Below are positions 45,003 to 52,027 of a DNA stretch of 64,000 nt, piece by piece. The stretch comes from Fibrobacter sp. UWEL (GTDB lineage Bacteria; Fibrobacterota; Fibrobacteria; Fibrobacterales; Fibrobacteraceae). The stretch is from NCBI RefSeq assembly GCF_900142535.1, contig NZ_FRBE01000006.1:1-64000 (forward strand), read 5' to 3'. The number at the start of each line of letters is the position of its first letter. Positions within the stretch are counted from its first letter, which is position 1. The notes beneath the pieces are model-generated. The model was not told the origin of the DNA, made no database searches, and saw only the letters and a program-made list of their open reading frames with translations. Both the position numbers and the translations under genes were made by a program.

Positions 45003-45158
45003 TTACTTCTTGTAGATAGTGTCGCTGATGGTCAGACGCTTGCGACCCTTAGCGCGGCGACGGCTCAGGACAGCACGACCCCAACGGTCTTCCATACGAG
45101 TCATGAAACCATGCTTGTTGACGCGCTTACGATTGTGAGGCTGGAAAGTTCTTTTCAT
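45003..45158 (-). CDS. rpmH: 50S ribosomal protein L34
   Basis: This 51-residue gene starts [18 protein letters not shown], the classic L34 opening, and contains [16 protein letters not shown]. The C-terminal TISDTIYKK is slightly longer than in many L34. It leads the conserved rpmH-rnpA-yidD-yidC operon on the minus strand. Confidence 0.97.
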   Translation of the reverse strand: MKRTFQPHNRKRVNKHGFMTRMEDRWGRAVLSRRRAKGRKRLTISDTIYKK

Positions 45159-45333
45159 TGTAGTAACCTTTATTAAAAGTCCAAAAAAATTTTTCGGTTT
45201 GCAAAGTTAGTAATTATTCATGATAAATCAAGGGGTGGAATCTTGATAAAAGCAACTTTTACAGCCGAATTTCGGTCTTCCACAGCCACCCTTTCACCTT
45301 ATCAACAATTTATAAACATTTTTATTTTTCGCC
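45159..45333. promoter_or_regulatory. rpmH upstream region, AT-rich, with DnaA-box-like words
   Basis: This 175-bp gap must hold the rpmH promoter. It contains TTATCAACA (45299-45307, one mismatch from TTATCCACA) and two weaker words, TCTTCCACA at 45276 and, on the other strand, TTATCAAGA at 45241-45249, beside an AT-rich stretch (45170-45235). Replication origins often lie beside rpmH, but dnaA is not visible here, so an origin is only a weak possibility. Confidence 0.35.
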
Positions 45334-46380
45334 CTAGCCGTCCATCATACTGCGGATTTGATTCTTCCCGAGGGACTTCGCCACCTGAAGAAGTTCCATC
45401 ACCTTATCCAGAGCAAGCTTTGCATTCAGGAGACTGCGGTTACCACAAGTCACAAACCCAGCGGAAATGGTCAAGTGGACCATGGAATTTTCCTCAAAGC
45501 GCATGTTTTCCACATCCCGGCGGATCTGTTCCCCACGGGCAAGGGCCTCCCCTTCCGAGGAATCTTCCATCACGAACACAAAGGAGCCACTTCCGCAGCG
45601 GGCCACGCATTCCTTCCCCGAGGAGGATTTCTTCTGCATAAGAAGCTGGGCTACCGCACACAAGGCGCGATCCCCAAAGGCATGTCCATAGCCATAGTTA
45701 AGATGTTCCAGGCCATCCAGGTCCAGCATGAACAAGAAGTAGGAATCCCTACGACGCCATACCTCGTTTTCCAGGAAGGTCATCAGGTAACGACGATTAT
45801 ATACTTCCGTCAGCGGGTCTCGCATGGACAGGTAGTCCAGCTTGGCCAGCAGTTCTTCCTTGGACTCTCGTTCCACGGCATAAGAGCGCATGGCCACAGC
45901 GCCCACCGCAAAAAGCGTAATGGACGTAAGAATTACAGTCACTAGGATGTCCAAGTAGGAGTCATCCCTATTCAATTCCATAAACACTAGCTCTGGTTGC
46001 CGCCAGGTCACTACAAGTGTGGTCACCTGGACCGCCACAGAAACAAGGAACGCAATCAGTTTAGGGTACCCGCGCTTTGCATAGGCCAAAAGTGCAGTAG
46101 CCGTAATGCAGTAGAGTGGCATGCCGCTAGTAATGCCCCCGCAGAATAGAAACAGCAAAGGCAGCATGAAACAGGTCAGTACGCAGCAAAGCACCAGGTA
46201 ACACTGGTCATAGAGGGAAGTTCGCACCGCAACCAATGCAACCACCAAGCAAACCGCCGCACAGCCAATGCTGCAAAGGGACGCGGTCATATTCAACCCC
46301 TCGAATATGGTAAATACCGCAGAAGATGTAGCCACCAAGGTCACCACAACCAAGATGGACCAGAACAGCCGACGCTCCAA
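45334..46380 (-). CDS. Membrane GGDEF protein with degenerate active site; 5' end interrupted by in-frame stop
   Basis: The longest open frame begins at a TTG (46378-46380) and encodes 348 residues: about five or six membrane segments (1-185) and a GGDEF domain (about 195-345) with SMRDPLTEVYNRRYL and FMLDLDGLEHLNYGYGHAFGDRAL. The signature that should read GGDEF reads CGSGSF, so diguanylate cyclase activity is unlikely. The better start is the ATG at 46417-46419 behind AAAGGAGAAAT, but its frame meets a TAG after five codons. That frame then continues, in register, into this protein. The gene is thus probably decaying, or begins at a weak internal codon. Confidence 0.7.
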   Translation of the reverse strand: MERRLFWSILVVVTLVATSSAVFTIFEGLNMTASLCSIGCAAVCLVVALVAVRTSLYDQCYLVLCCVLTCFMLPLLFLFCGGITSGMPLYCITATALLAYAKRGYPKLIAFLVSVAVQVTTLVVTWRQPELVFMELNRDDSYLDILVTVILTSITLFAVGAVAMRSYAVERESKEELLAKLDYLSMRDPLTEVYNRRYLMTFLENEVWRRRDSYFLFMLDLDGLEHLNYGYGHAFGDRALCAVAQLLMQKKSSSGKECVARCGSGSFVFVMEDSSEGEALARGEQIRRDVENMRFEENSMVHLTISAGFVTCGNRSLLNAKLALDKVMELLQVAKSLGKNQIRSMMDG

Positions 46381-46401
46381 AGTCTGCTGCTGTTTGATAA
46401 A

Positions 46402-46419
46402 CTATTTAAGTGTGCCCAT
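46402..46419 (-). other. Orphaned start codon and in-frame TAG before the GGDEF gene
   Basis: On the minus strand, AAAGGAGAAAT precedes an ATG that reads MGTLK and then TAG (46402-46404). The frame continues without another stop as FIKQQQTLERRLFWS into the GGDEF protein. A single base change would restore a 361-residue gene. Confidence 0.7.
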
Positions 46420-46526
46420 ATTTCTCCTTTGGATACAATATAAATTGTTTTATCCCGTGCGGCACTTTCTGGCTTTTATTATATTATTCCACAAAATAGC
46501 TTCGGCTCAGAAATTGCAGGTCTAAT

Positions 46527-47048
46527 ATGGAACTTACACCTCTTGACATTCGAAATCAGTCTTTCCACAAGAAAAGCCTCGGTGGCATCGATCCCGCCGA
46601 AGTGAAAGCCTTCCTCGACACAGCAGCCAAGGCCTTCGAACAAATGTCCAGAGACCGTACCGACCTGACCGAACGCCTGAAGGTAGCCGAAGAACGAGTC
46701 AATTACTACCGCCAGATTGAAAAGACCATCCAGGACGCCGTGGTTACCATGCAGCGCACCATCGACGAAGTGAAGGCCACTGCCGAAAAGGAAGCGGAAA
46801 TCATCATCGCCGAAGCCAAGGCCCGCGCCGTCCGCGAAGTGGAGAGCACCAAGCGCGAAGCCGAAGAACTCCGTATGGAAATCGAACAGCTGAAGCAGAT
46901 CCGCGCCAACTATTTCATCCGTTGCCGCTCCCTCATCAAGGGTCAGGAAGACTTGCTTTCCGCTATGGAAAACGACCAGCGTGAACTGGAAGCCCTGGAG
47001 CAGCAGCCCAGAAGACAGGTTCCCCCTACCGGTAACGTACTGGCCTAA
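46527..47048 (+). CDS. DivIVA domain-containing protein
   Basis: The 173-residue product starts with the DivIVA membrane-targeting pattern MELTPLDIRNQSFHKKSLGGIDPAEVKAFLDTAA. A long coiled coil follows (about 40-150), rich in Glu, Lys, Ala and Arg in heptads. Family members sit at curved membranes at the poles or division site and organise cell-wall growth or division. In Gram-negative lineages they are less studied. The tail is short and polar. It lies 25 bases upstream of the DUF167 gene and is likely co-transcribed with it. Confidence 0.87.
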   Translation: MELTPLDIRNQSFHKKSLGGIDPAEVKAFLDTAAKAFEQMSRDRTDLTERLKVAEERVNYYRQIEKTIQDAVVTMQRTIDEVKATAEKEAEIIIAEAKARAVREVESTKREAEELRMEIEQLKQIRANYFIRCRSLIKGQEDLLSAMENDQRELEALEQQPRRQVPPTGNVLA

Positions 47049-47072
47049 GCCGCCCTTTCAAGAGCGACAACC

Positions 47073-47297
47073 ATGAAGATCAACATCAAGGTACACGCCC
47101 GCAGCAAGCGAGAGTCCGTCACGCCCCAGCCTGACGGAAGCTTCAAGGTAGAAGTAAAGGCACCTCCCGTAGAAGGCGCCGCTAACGAAGCCATCTGCGA
47201 ACTTCTGGCCGAACACTTCAAGGTGAAAAAGCGCGACGTTCGTGTTGTGCTGGGAAGTACAAACAACAAGAAAGTCGTCGAGATCGACGGCATCTAG
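47073..47297 (+). CDS. DUF167 (YggU-like) family protein
   Basis: The 74-residue product has the DUF167 pattern MKINIKVHARSKRESV, VEVKAPPVEGAANEAICELLAEHF and VVLGSTNNKKVVEI. Length is close to the usual 75-100 for the domain. The fold is known from family structures, but no function is established. It follows the DivIVA gene, as YggU-type genes often follow cell-division genes. Confidence 0.85.
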   Translation: MKINIKVHARSKRESVTPQPDGSFKVEVKAPPVEGAANEAICELLAEHFKVKKRDVRVVLGSTNNKKVVEIDGI

Positions 47298-47318
47298 TGA
47301 TTTAAAAGAACTTTTGAA

Positions 47319-48386
47319 TTAGTTCATGGAAGGGTCGTAAACCACCACACGGTTACGGCCCTGATTTTTTGCCTGGTAGAGCGCCTTGTCCGCATTATCG
47401 ATGGCAAGCTTGTAATTCTCACCATCATAACCAGAAATACCTGCAGATACCGTTACGGGGCATACGCCATTGTTCCTGTCCTGGAACTTCTGGCGAATAT
47501 CATCCACAAAGGTATGGGCACGTTCAATAGACGTCTGGGGAAGAATCAAGATGAATTCCTCACCACCCCAGCGAACGAAGCAATCCTTCTTCTGGATGGA
47601 TTCCAATACGGTAGCCGCAAATTCCTTAAGGACACGGTCCCCGCAGGGATGACCATACTCGTCATTCACCTGCTTGAAATGGTCAATGTCGAACATGGCT
47701 AGGCTAACAGGTTCCACAAATTCGTCGATAAAGCGAGTTCCATCCCTACGAATAAGAGTCTTTGTCACGTTGCGGTTATGTGCGCCAGTAAGTTCATCGT
47801 AGAGGGACAGGTAACGCAGACGTTCGGACATAGTATAGTGCTTTACGTATAGCTTTTCCATAAAGAAATGACATCCGCAAATGCCTATCCAGCAGGGAAC
47901 GTTCAAGGACAAGATGATATCCAGATTCTGGTATTGAACAATAGGATGGCTCACCAGAATGAAGACGATAACCAGGGTATGAGCTATGGTAGAATAAGCC
48001 CAGGGAGCAGCGAAGCCTACCGCGAAAAACAGCAGCTGAGTAATGCAGGCCCCTTCAGAAAAATGAGTCTTGTCCGGAAGGAAATAGACAGCCCACATGG
48101 TACAGAGCAGAATCATATGAAGCACACCATAGGATGCAACTACCATGGGCTTGTAATAACGGGTACTGCGGGCAATCTTGATGAAAATAAGCAGTCCAAG
48201 GAAAGGAACCAGACGTGCGGGAAGAGTTTCCCAAGCCATACGTCCAAAGAGCTGGCAGTCCGAAACGAAGTACATGGGCATGCACATCACAGACAGGAAC
48301 ACCACCCAGTAAGCGAATCGCCTGTAGAAACGATACTTGGACTGGTAGAATGATTGACGATCTATATCAGCAGGAAGTAAAGTCAT
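47319..48386 (-). CDS. Membrane diguanylate cyclase (intact GGEEF)
   Basis: The 355-residue product has about six membrane segments (about 20-175). The GGDEF domain (about 190-350) contains YDELTGAHNRNVTKTLI, AMFDIDHFKQVNDEYGHPCGD, RWGGEEFILILPQ (intact GGEEF) and a final ALYQAKNQGRNRVVVY. It should make c-di-GMP from two GTP. There is no obvious RxxD inhibition site just before GGEEF. Its ATG overlaps the stop of the next GGDEF gene upstream by 4 bases (ATGA), so the two are coupled and may form one signalling unit. Confidence 0.9.
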   Translation of the reverse strand: MTLLPADIDRQSFYQSKYRFYRRFAYWVVFLSVMCMPMYFVSDCQLFGRMAWETLPARLVPFLGLLIFIKIARSTRYYKPMVVASYGVLHMILLCTMWAVYFLPDKTHFSEGACITQLLFFAVGFAAPWAYSTIAHTLVIVFILVSHPIVQYQNLDIILSLNVPCWIGICGCHFFMEKLYVKHYTMSERLRYLSLYDELTGAHNRNVTKTLIRRDGTRFIDEFVEPVSLAMFDIDHFKQVNDEYGHPCGDRVLKEFAATVLESIQKKDCFVRWGGEEFILILPQTSIERAHTFVDDIRQKFQDRNNGVCPVTVSAGISGYDGENYKLAIDNADKALYQAKNQGRNRVVVYDPSMN

Positions 48387-49486
48387 GATAGGGCCTGGCT
48401 CATTTCGTTTAACTTAGAGTTGATACTGTGCTTACCGAAATCCATTTCGAAAGCACCCATACGCACCGTAATCTTGCAGGGGCAGTCGCGAAGCTTGTTA
48501 TAGTCCGCAATGTTCGCCTTGATGCGAGCAATGCTTACACTGGACACCATAGCCGTACGAGAATGCATTAGCACGATGAACTCATCAGCGGAATAACGAA
48601 TGACGTTTCCTGTTTCACCGACGGCATGGCTCAGCAGGCGGGACAGAGAACGAAGAACACGGTCCCCCACATCACGTCCATGATTTTCATTAATCGTCTT
48701 GAAACCATTAATGTTCAGGAGAATCACGGTCACCATCTTGTTCTTCTCCTTACCGAACTGGCCGGAAATGAAATCCAGATATGCCTTGTTGAAAGCCCCC
48801 GTCAGATCGTCCTTGTAAATCATGTTTTTCTGTAAACTTGCAAGCACACCCGCAATGGACACAGCGAAGCTAGCACAAAGAACAGACACCCCATAGAAGA
48901 GTGACTGGCAAACGGTCCCTACCACAAAAGGCATGATGTAAATCCAGAAGGGGAACATCTTGAGCAATCCCCCTCTCTTGCGAGCGATCAAGTAAAGAAT
49001 CATGCTATCAATCACAAATCCGTGACAGATGAATACATACAGGTAGTACCCAAATTCACGAACATAGCGATTATTGTCATCTACGTAGAAGATGATGGGA
49101 ACAAAACAGTTCACAATCATGGCAAAGATGCCTAGAGCAAGGAACGCCCCCAAGATAGCCTTGTGGACGAACTTCAGGCGGAACTGCATGTGGCTAACCA
49201 TGAACATGAACCAGGCAAAAGCACTAAGCATGTCGACCCAGTACAACAATCCATTCAGAATGTAATTTACGTAATGGGAAACAAATCCGGGAACACCATC
49301 CAGCCAACAGACGATAGGATCAAGGATACACCCCAGGAACGCAAGCCCGCTTAAGGCAACAATGCTGCGGTTTTCCGGAGTCTTATCCTTAAGGCGCCAG
49401 GCGTTACTGGCGATCAGGACCAGAATCAGGAAAATGCCAAAGCAATTGGCTACAAGAACTGTTGAAAAGACGAAGGTCTGTTCCAT
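48383..49486 (-). CDS. Membrane GGDEF protein with altered motif (SADEF)
   Basis: I start at the ATG at 49484-49486 (367 residues), two bases after the stop of the Rrf2 gene; a GTG at 49507 is in frame but overlaps it. Eight or so hydrophobic segments (about 1-205) precede a GGDEF domain with YKDDLTGAFNKAYLDFI, VILLNINGFKTINENHGRDVGD and YSADEFIVLMHS. The first two Gly residues are Ser-Ala, so cyclase activity is doubtful while the DEF remains. It may act as a partner or sensor for the intact cyclase coupled to it downstream. Confidence 0.83.
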   Translation of the reverse strand: MEQTFVFSTVLVANCFGIFLILVLIASNAWRLKDKTPENRSIVALSGLAFLGCILDPIVCWLDGVPGFVSHYVNYILNGLLYWVDMLSAFAWFMFMVSHMQFRLKFVHKAILGAFLALGIFAMIVNCFVPIIFYVDDNNRYVREFGYYLYVFICHGFVIDSMILYLIARKRGGLLKMFPFWIYIMPFVVGTVCQSLFYGVSVLCASFAVSIAGVLASLQKNMIYKDDLTGAFNKAYLDFISGQFGKEKNKMVTVILLNINGFKTINENHGRDVGDRVLRSLSRLLSHAVGETGNVIRYSADEFIVLMHSRTAMVSSVSIARIKANIADYNKLRDCPCKITVRMGAFEMDFGKHSINSKLNEMSQALS

Positions 49487-49488
49487 GA

Positions 49489-49947
49489 CTACAATCCGCA
49501 ACTCCACTGCTTGCCATCGGGAACTACCCCTTCATTTTCAGGCAAGTTTCTCAGGAACTGATCCAGGGTAACACTTTCCAGATAGCCCCGAATCAGGGAA
49601 TCCAGTTCCTTCCACACGGGAAGAGTAATGCAGGTAGAGGCGCGCTCGCAACGGTTTTCCTCATCATCTAGGCAAGCCACAGGCGCCACAGAGGTTTCGG
49701 TCAATTTCAAAATGTCCCACACGGTACATTCGGTGGGTTCACAGCGCATGCGGTAACCACCACCCTTGCCGCGGGAGCCTTCCAGGACCTTGGCGCGGAC
49801 CAACGTTCCAAGAATTCCTTCCAGGTACTTTTCAGAGATTTGCTGTCTTGCAGACAAAGCCTGTAGCTTTACATAGTTTTCCCGACCCTGTCTGGCCAAG
49901 TCCACCATGACTCTCAAAGCATATCGACCCTTTGTAGAAATTCTCAT
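49489..49947 (-). CDS. Rrf2 family transcriptional regulator
   Basis: The 152-residue product opens with the Rrf2 winged helix MRISTKGRYALRVMVDLARQG and ISEKYLEGILGTLVRAKVLEGSRGKGGGYRM. The region ACLDDEENRCERASTC has three Cys in a spacing similar to that used for an iron-sulphur cluster in IscR and NsrR. It may sense iron, NO or redox state. It leads the minus-strand run Rrf2, SADEF protein and cyclase, which links a redox-type sensor to c-di-GMP genes. No suf or isc genes are near. Confidence 0.9.
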   Translation of the reverse strand: MRISTKGRYALRVMVDLARQGRENYVKLQALSARQQISEKYLEGILGTLVRAKVLEGSRGKGGGYRMRCEPTECTVWDILKLTETSVAPVACLDDEENRCERASTCITLPVWKELDSLIRGYLESVTLDQFLRNLPENEGVVPDGKQWSCGL

Positions 49948-49983
49948 GAAAACCTCTTTTCAATATTACAAAAGTAAAAAGAG

Positions 49984-50010
49984 AAAAGGACCCCGTCAAA
50001 GGTCCTTTCC
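49984..50010 (-). terminator. Terminator of the FKBP gene
   Basis: On the minus strand AAAGGACC and GGTCCTTT enclose TTTGACGG, followed by a T-rich tract (TCTCTTTTTA). It lies 28 bases past the FKBP stop. Confidence 0.8.
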
Positions 50011-50037
50011 TTGAAATGCTATAGGTTTTGTATGAAT

Positions 50038-51390
50038 TTACTCGCCCAGGTATTCCACAGCGAAGATCAGGGTAGATCCGCCCGGAATGGGGCCCGCTCC
50101 ACGGCTGCCATAACCCAGTCCCGGAGGTACAATAAGGATTCTCTTTTCGCCCGGAAGCATGCCCTGAACGCCCAGATCCCAACCACGGATCACGCGGCCG
50201 CCACCCAGGGGGAAGTCGAAGGGCTGGCCACGATCGCGAGAGCTATCGAACTTGTAACCGTTGGTAAGCCAGCCGGTATAATGGACCTTGGCGTTAATGC
50301 CCTTCTGGGCAGGTTCGCCTTCGCCTTCCTTGATGATAGCGTAGCGAAGACCTTCGGAGCCATTTTCAATCTTCAAGGTCGTAGTATCCGGGAAGAAGTC
50401 CATCATCTCCGCAATTTCTTCATCCACTTCGGAGGAAATCAATTCCACGCGGAAAATCAAGGTGGAGTTGGGAGGAATCATGGAGAAAGCCTGAGCACCA
50501 TAACCCATATTGGGAGAAATACGGAACCAGCGAACGCCGCCTTCACGCATGCCATCCAGACCCTGTTCCCAGCCCTTAATCATCTTGCCGTTGCCAAGAA
50601 TCACTGACAGGGGTTTACCCATGTCCTTGGAACTACCGAACTTACGGCCAGAGAGGAGCCAGCCAGTATAGTGGACCTTGAGAACGGAGCCAATGGCAGT
50701 GGGCTTTCCGGAGCCAACCTTCTCATCGTTAATCTTCAAGCCCTTGGCAACTTCACGCCACTTGAGGCCTTCCACATTCTTGGGGAAAACATCCGGTTCC
50801 ATGGGCTTTTCGGCGGCAACCAGTTCCACTTCGAAGTAAAGGTCGGAATAGGCGGGAATGCCATCCAGGGAGTTTCCGTCATAGGCCATCTGGTAAGGAA
50901 CGTAAAGCTTACGGACTTCACCCACCTTCATGCCCACAAGGCCCTTTTCCCAACCCGGAATCACCTGGCCCATACCAAGAGTGAATTCCAGAGGTTCGCC
51001 ACCTTCGTAGGAATCGGCAAACAGCTTGTTGCCCACATTGGCCGTATCTACTGCTGCAGAGGTGTCCTCGGTCTTGGCGGTATCGGCGGGAGCGTTCTTA
51101 GCATCCTTCTTTTTTGAATTGTCAGGATTTGACACTCCAGCAATTTGTTCCGCACTCAGGTCATTTGCCAGGCGAAGGGAATCTGCAACGCGGAGGGAAT
51201 CCACCAGGCGAGCCTTTTCGGCAGCGATTGCTGCGCTATCCAGATAGAGGTAACCTTTATAGTGTACCTTGATCAGCTGACCCGAACGAATGGGATCACC
51301 AGCGCCTTCCTTTACGGTTTCCGTTTTAAACGGGACGGCAAAGCACAGGGAACTCATCAACAGTACAAGAAAAATCTTTAGTTTCGGCAT
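50038..51390 (-). CDS. Periplasmic FKBP-type peptidyl-prolyl isomerase with three FKBP domains
   Basis: The 450-residue product has a signal peptide ([18 protein letters not shown]). Three FKBP domains follow. The first (about 22-190) is split by a charged insert of some 80 residues after [11 protein letters not shown] and resumes at [18 protein letters not shown]. The second (about 220-325) has [16 protein letters not shown] and [16 protein letters not shown]. The third (about 350-450) has [16 protein letters not shown] and [15 protein letters not shown] and looks most complete ([20 protein letters not shown]). These enzymes speed Pro isomerisation in secreted or outer-membrane proteins. Three domains in one chain are uncommon. 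Confidence 0.92.
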   Translation of the reverse strand: MPKLKIFLVLLMSSLCFAVPFKTETVKEGAGDPIRSGQLIKVHYKGYLYLDSAAIAAEKARLVDSLRVADSLRLANDLSAEQIAGVSNPDNSKKKDAKNAPADTAKTEDTSAAVDTANVGNKLFADSYEGGEPLEFTLGMGQVIPGWEKGLVGMKVGEVRKLYVPYQMAYDGNSLDGIPAYSDLYFEVELVAAEKPMEPDVFPKNVEGLKWREVAKGLKINDEKVGSGKPTAIGSVLKVHYTGWLLSGRKFGSSKDMGKPLSVILGNGKMIKGWEQGLDGMREGGVRWFRISPNMGYGAQAFSMIPPNSTLIFRVELISSEVDEEIAEMMDFFPDTTTLKIENGSEGLRYAIIKEGEGEPAQKGINAKVHYTGWLTNGYKFDSSRDRGQPFDFPLGGGRVIRGWDLGVQGMLPGEKRILIVPPGLGYGSRGAGPIPGGSTLIFAVEYLGE

Positions 51391-51463
51391 ATAATCTCCT
51401 ATCCCACAAAATAGAAAATGCTAGTTTTTGAGAGTACGGGAAAAACCCCAAACGGAATTGAAT

Positions 51464-52027
51464 ATGCTATCAATAGTCATTGTTATCGCAATTATCGTGC
51501 TGTCCATCATCCTGGCCGCCATCGGCGCCTACGTGGTGATCCACAGTTCAAACGAAAAAGACGAACCCAAGCCTGTGATCGACGTGTCTGGTCAGTACGC
51601 TGTGGTGGTTCGCCCCGCCAGGGAATCCCTGACTGCAGTAAAGCCCTCGGAAGCGTCTCTCCGCTCCTGGCTGGACACTCAGAATCTTAGTGCCGACCAG
51701 AAGGAAGCTTTGATTGCCCAGTGGAACGCCACCATGGAAGAAACCATCCGCACGGTGGACGAAGGGGACAAGAACGGAACCGCCACTTACCGCATCGAGC
51801 TGGGGCCCAAGGGCAAGGAATACTGCCACTTCGTCAGCGAAGACAACTTTATTACCCGCGAACAGATCAGAAACCACGCCGAAATTCTTCCGCCCTATGT
51901 TCTTGGTTGCGACTGCAGACTCCTGCCCAAGCAGCCCTGGGAAAATCCCAGCAAGTCCGGCTGGAAGGCTGTGGTTCCGTCCCGCGGCAGCAATTACGAC
52001 GTACCGGATTGGAGGCACCTTGCGTAA
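51464..52027 (+). CDS. Single-pass membrane protein of unknown function
   Basis: The ATG at 51464 gives 187 residues: an N-terminal membrane segment (MLSIVIVIAIIVLSIILAAIG) and a soluble domain with a long helix (about 60-90, SLRSWLDTQNLSADQKEALIAQW). It ends with a CDC pair (VLGCDCRLL). I do not recognise the family. A longer in-frame start at 51428 adds 12 polar residues before the membrane segment. The gene overlaps the following barrel-propeller gene by 8 bases, a sign of coupled expression, so a role in the same envelope process is likely. Confidence 0.75.
   Translation: MLSIVIVIAIIVLSIILAAIGAYVVIHSSNEKDEPKPVIDVSGQYAVVVRPARESLTAVKPSEASLRSWLDTQNLSADQKEALIAQWNATMEETIRTVDEGDKNGTATYRIELGPKGKEYCHFVSEDNFITREQIRNHAEILPPYVLGCDCRLLPKQPWENPSKSGWKAVVPSRGSNYDVPDWRHLA

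Noticed and set aside
44756-45019. Plus-strand open frame over rnpA
   Set aside because: It is antisense to rnpA, which has the RNR motif and the conserved rpmH-rnpA-yidD-yidC order.
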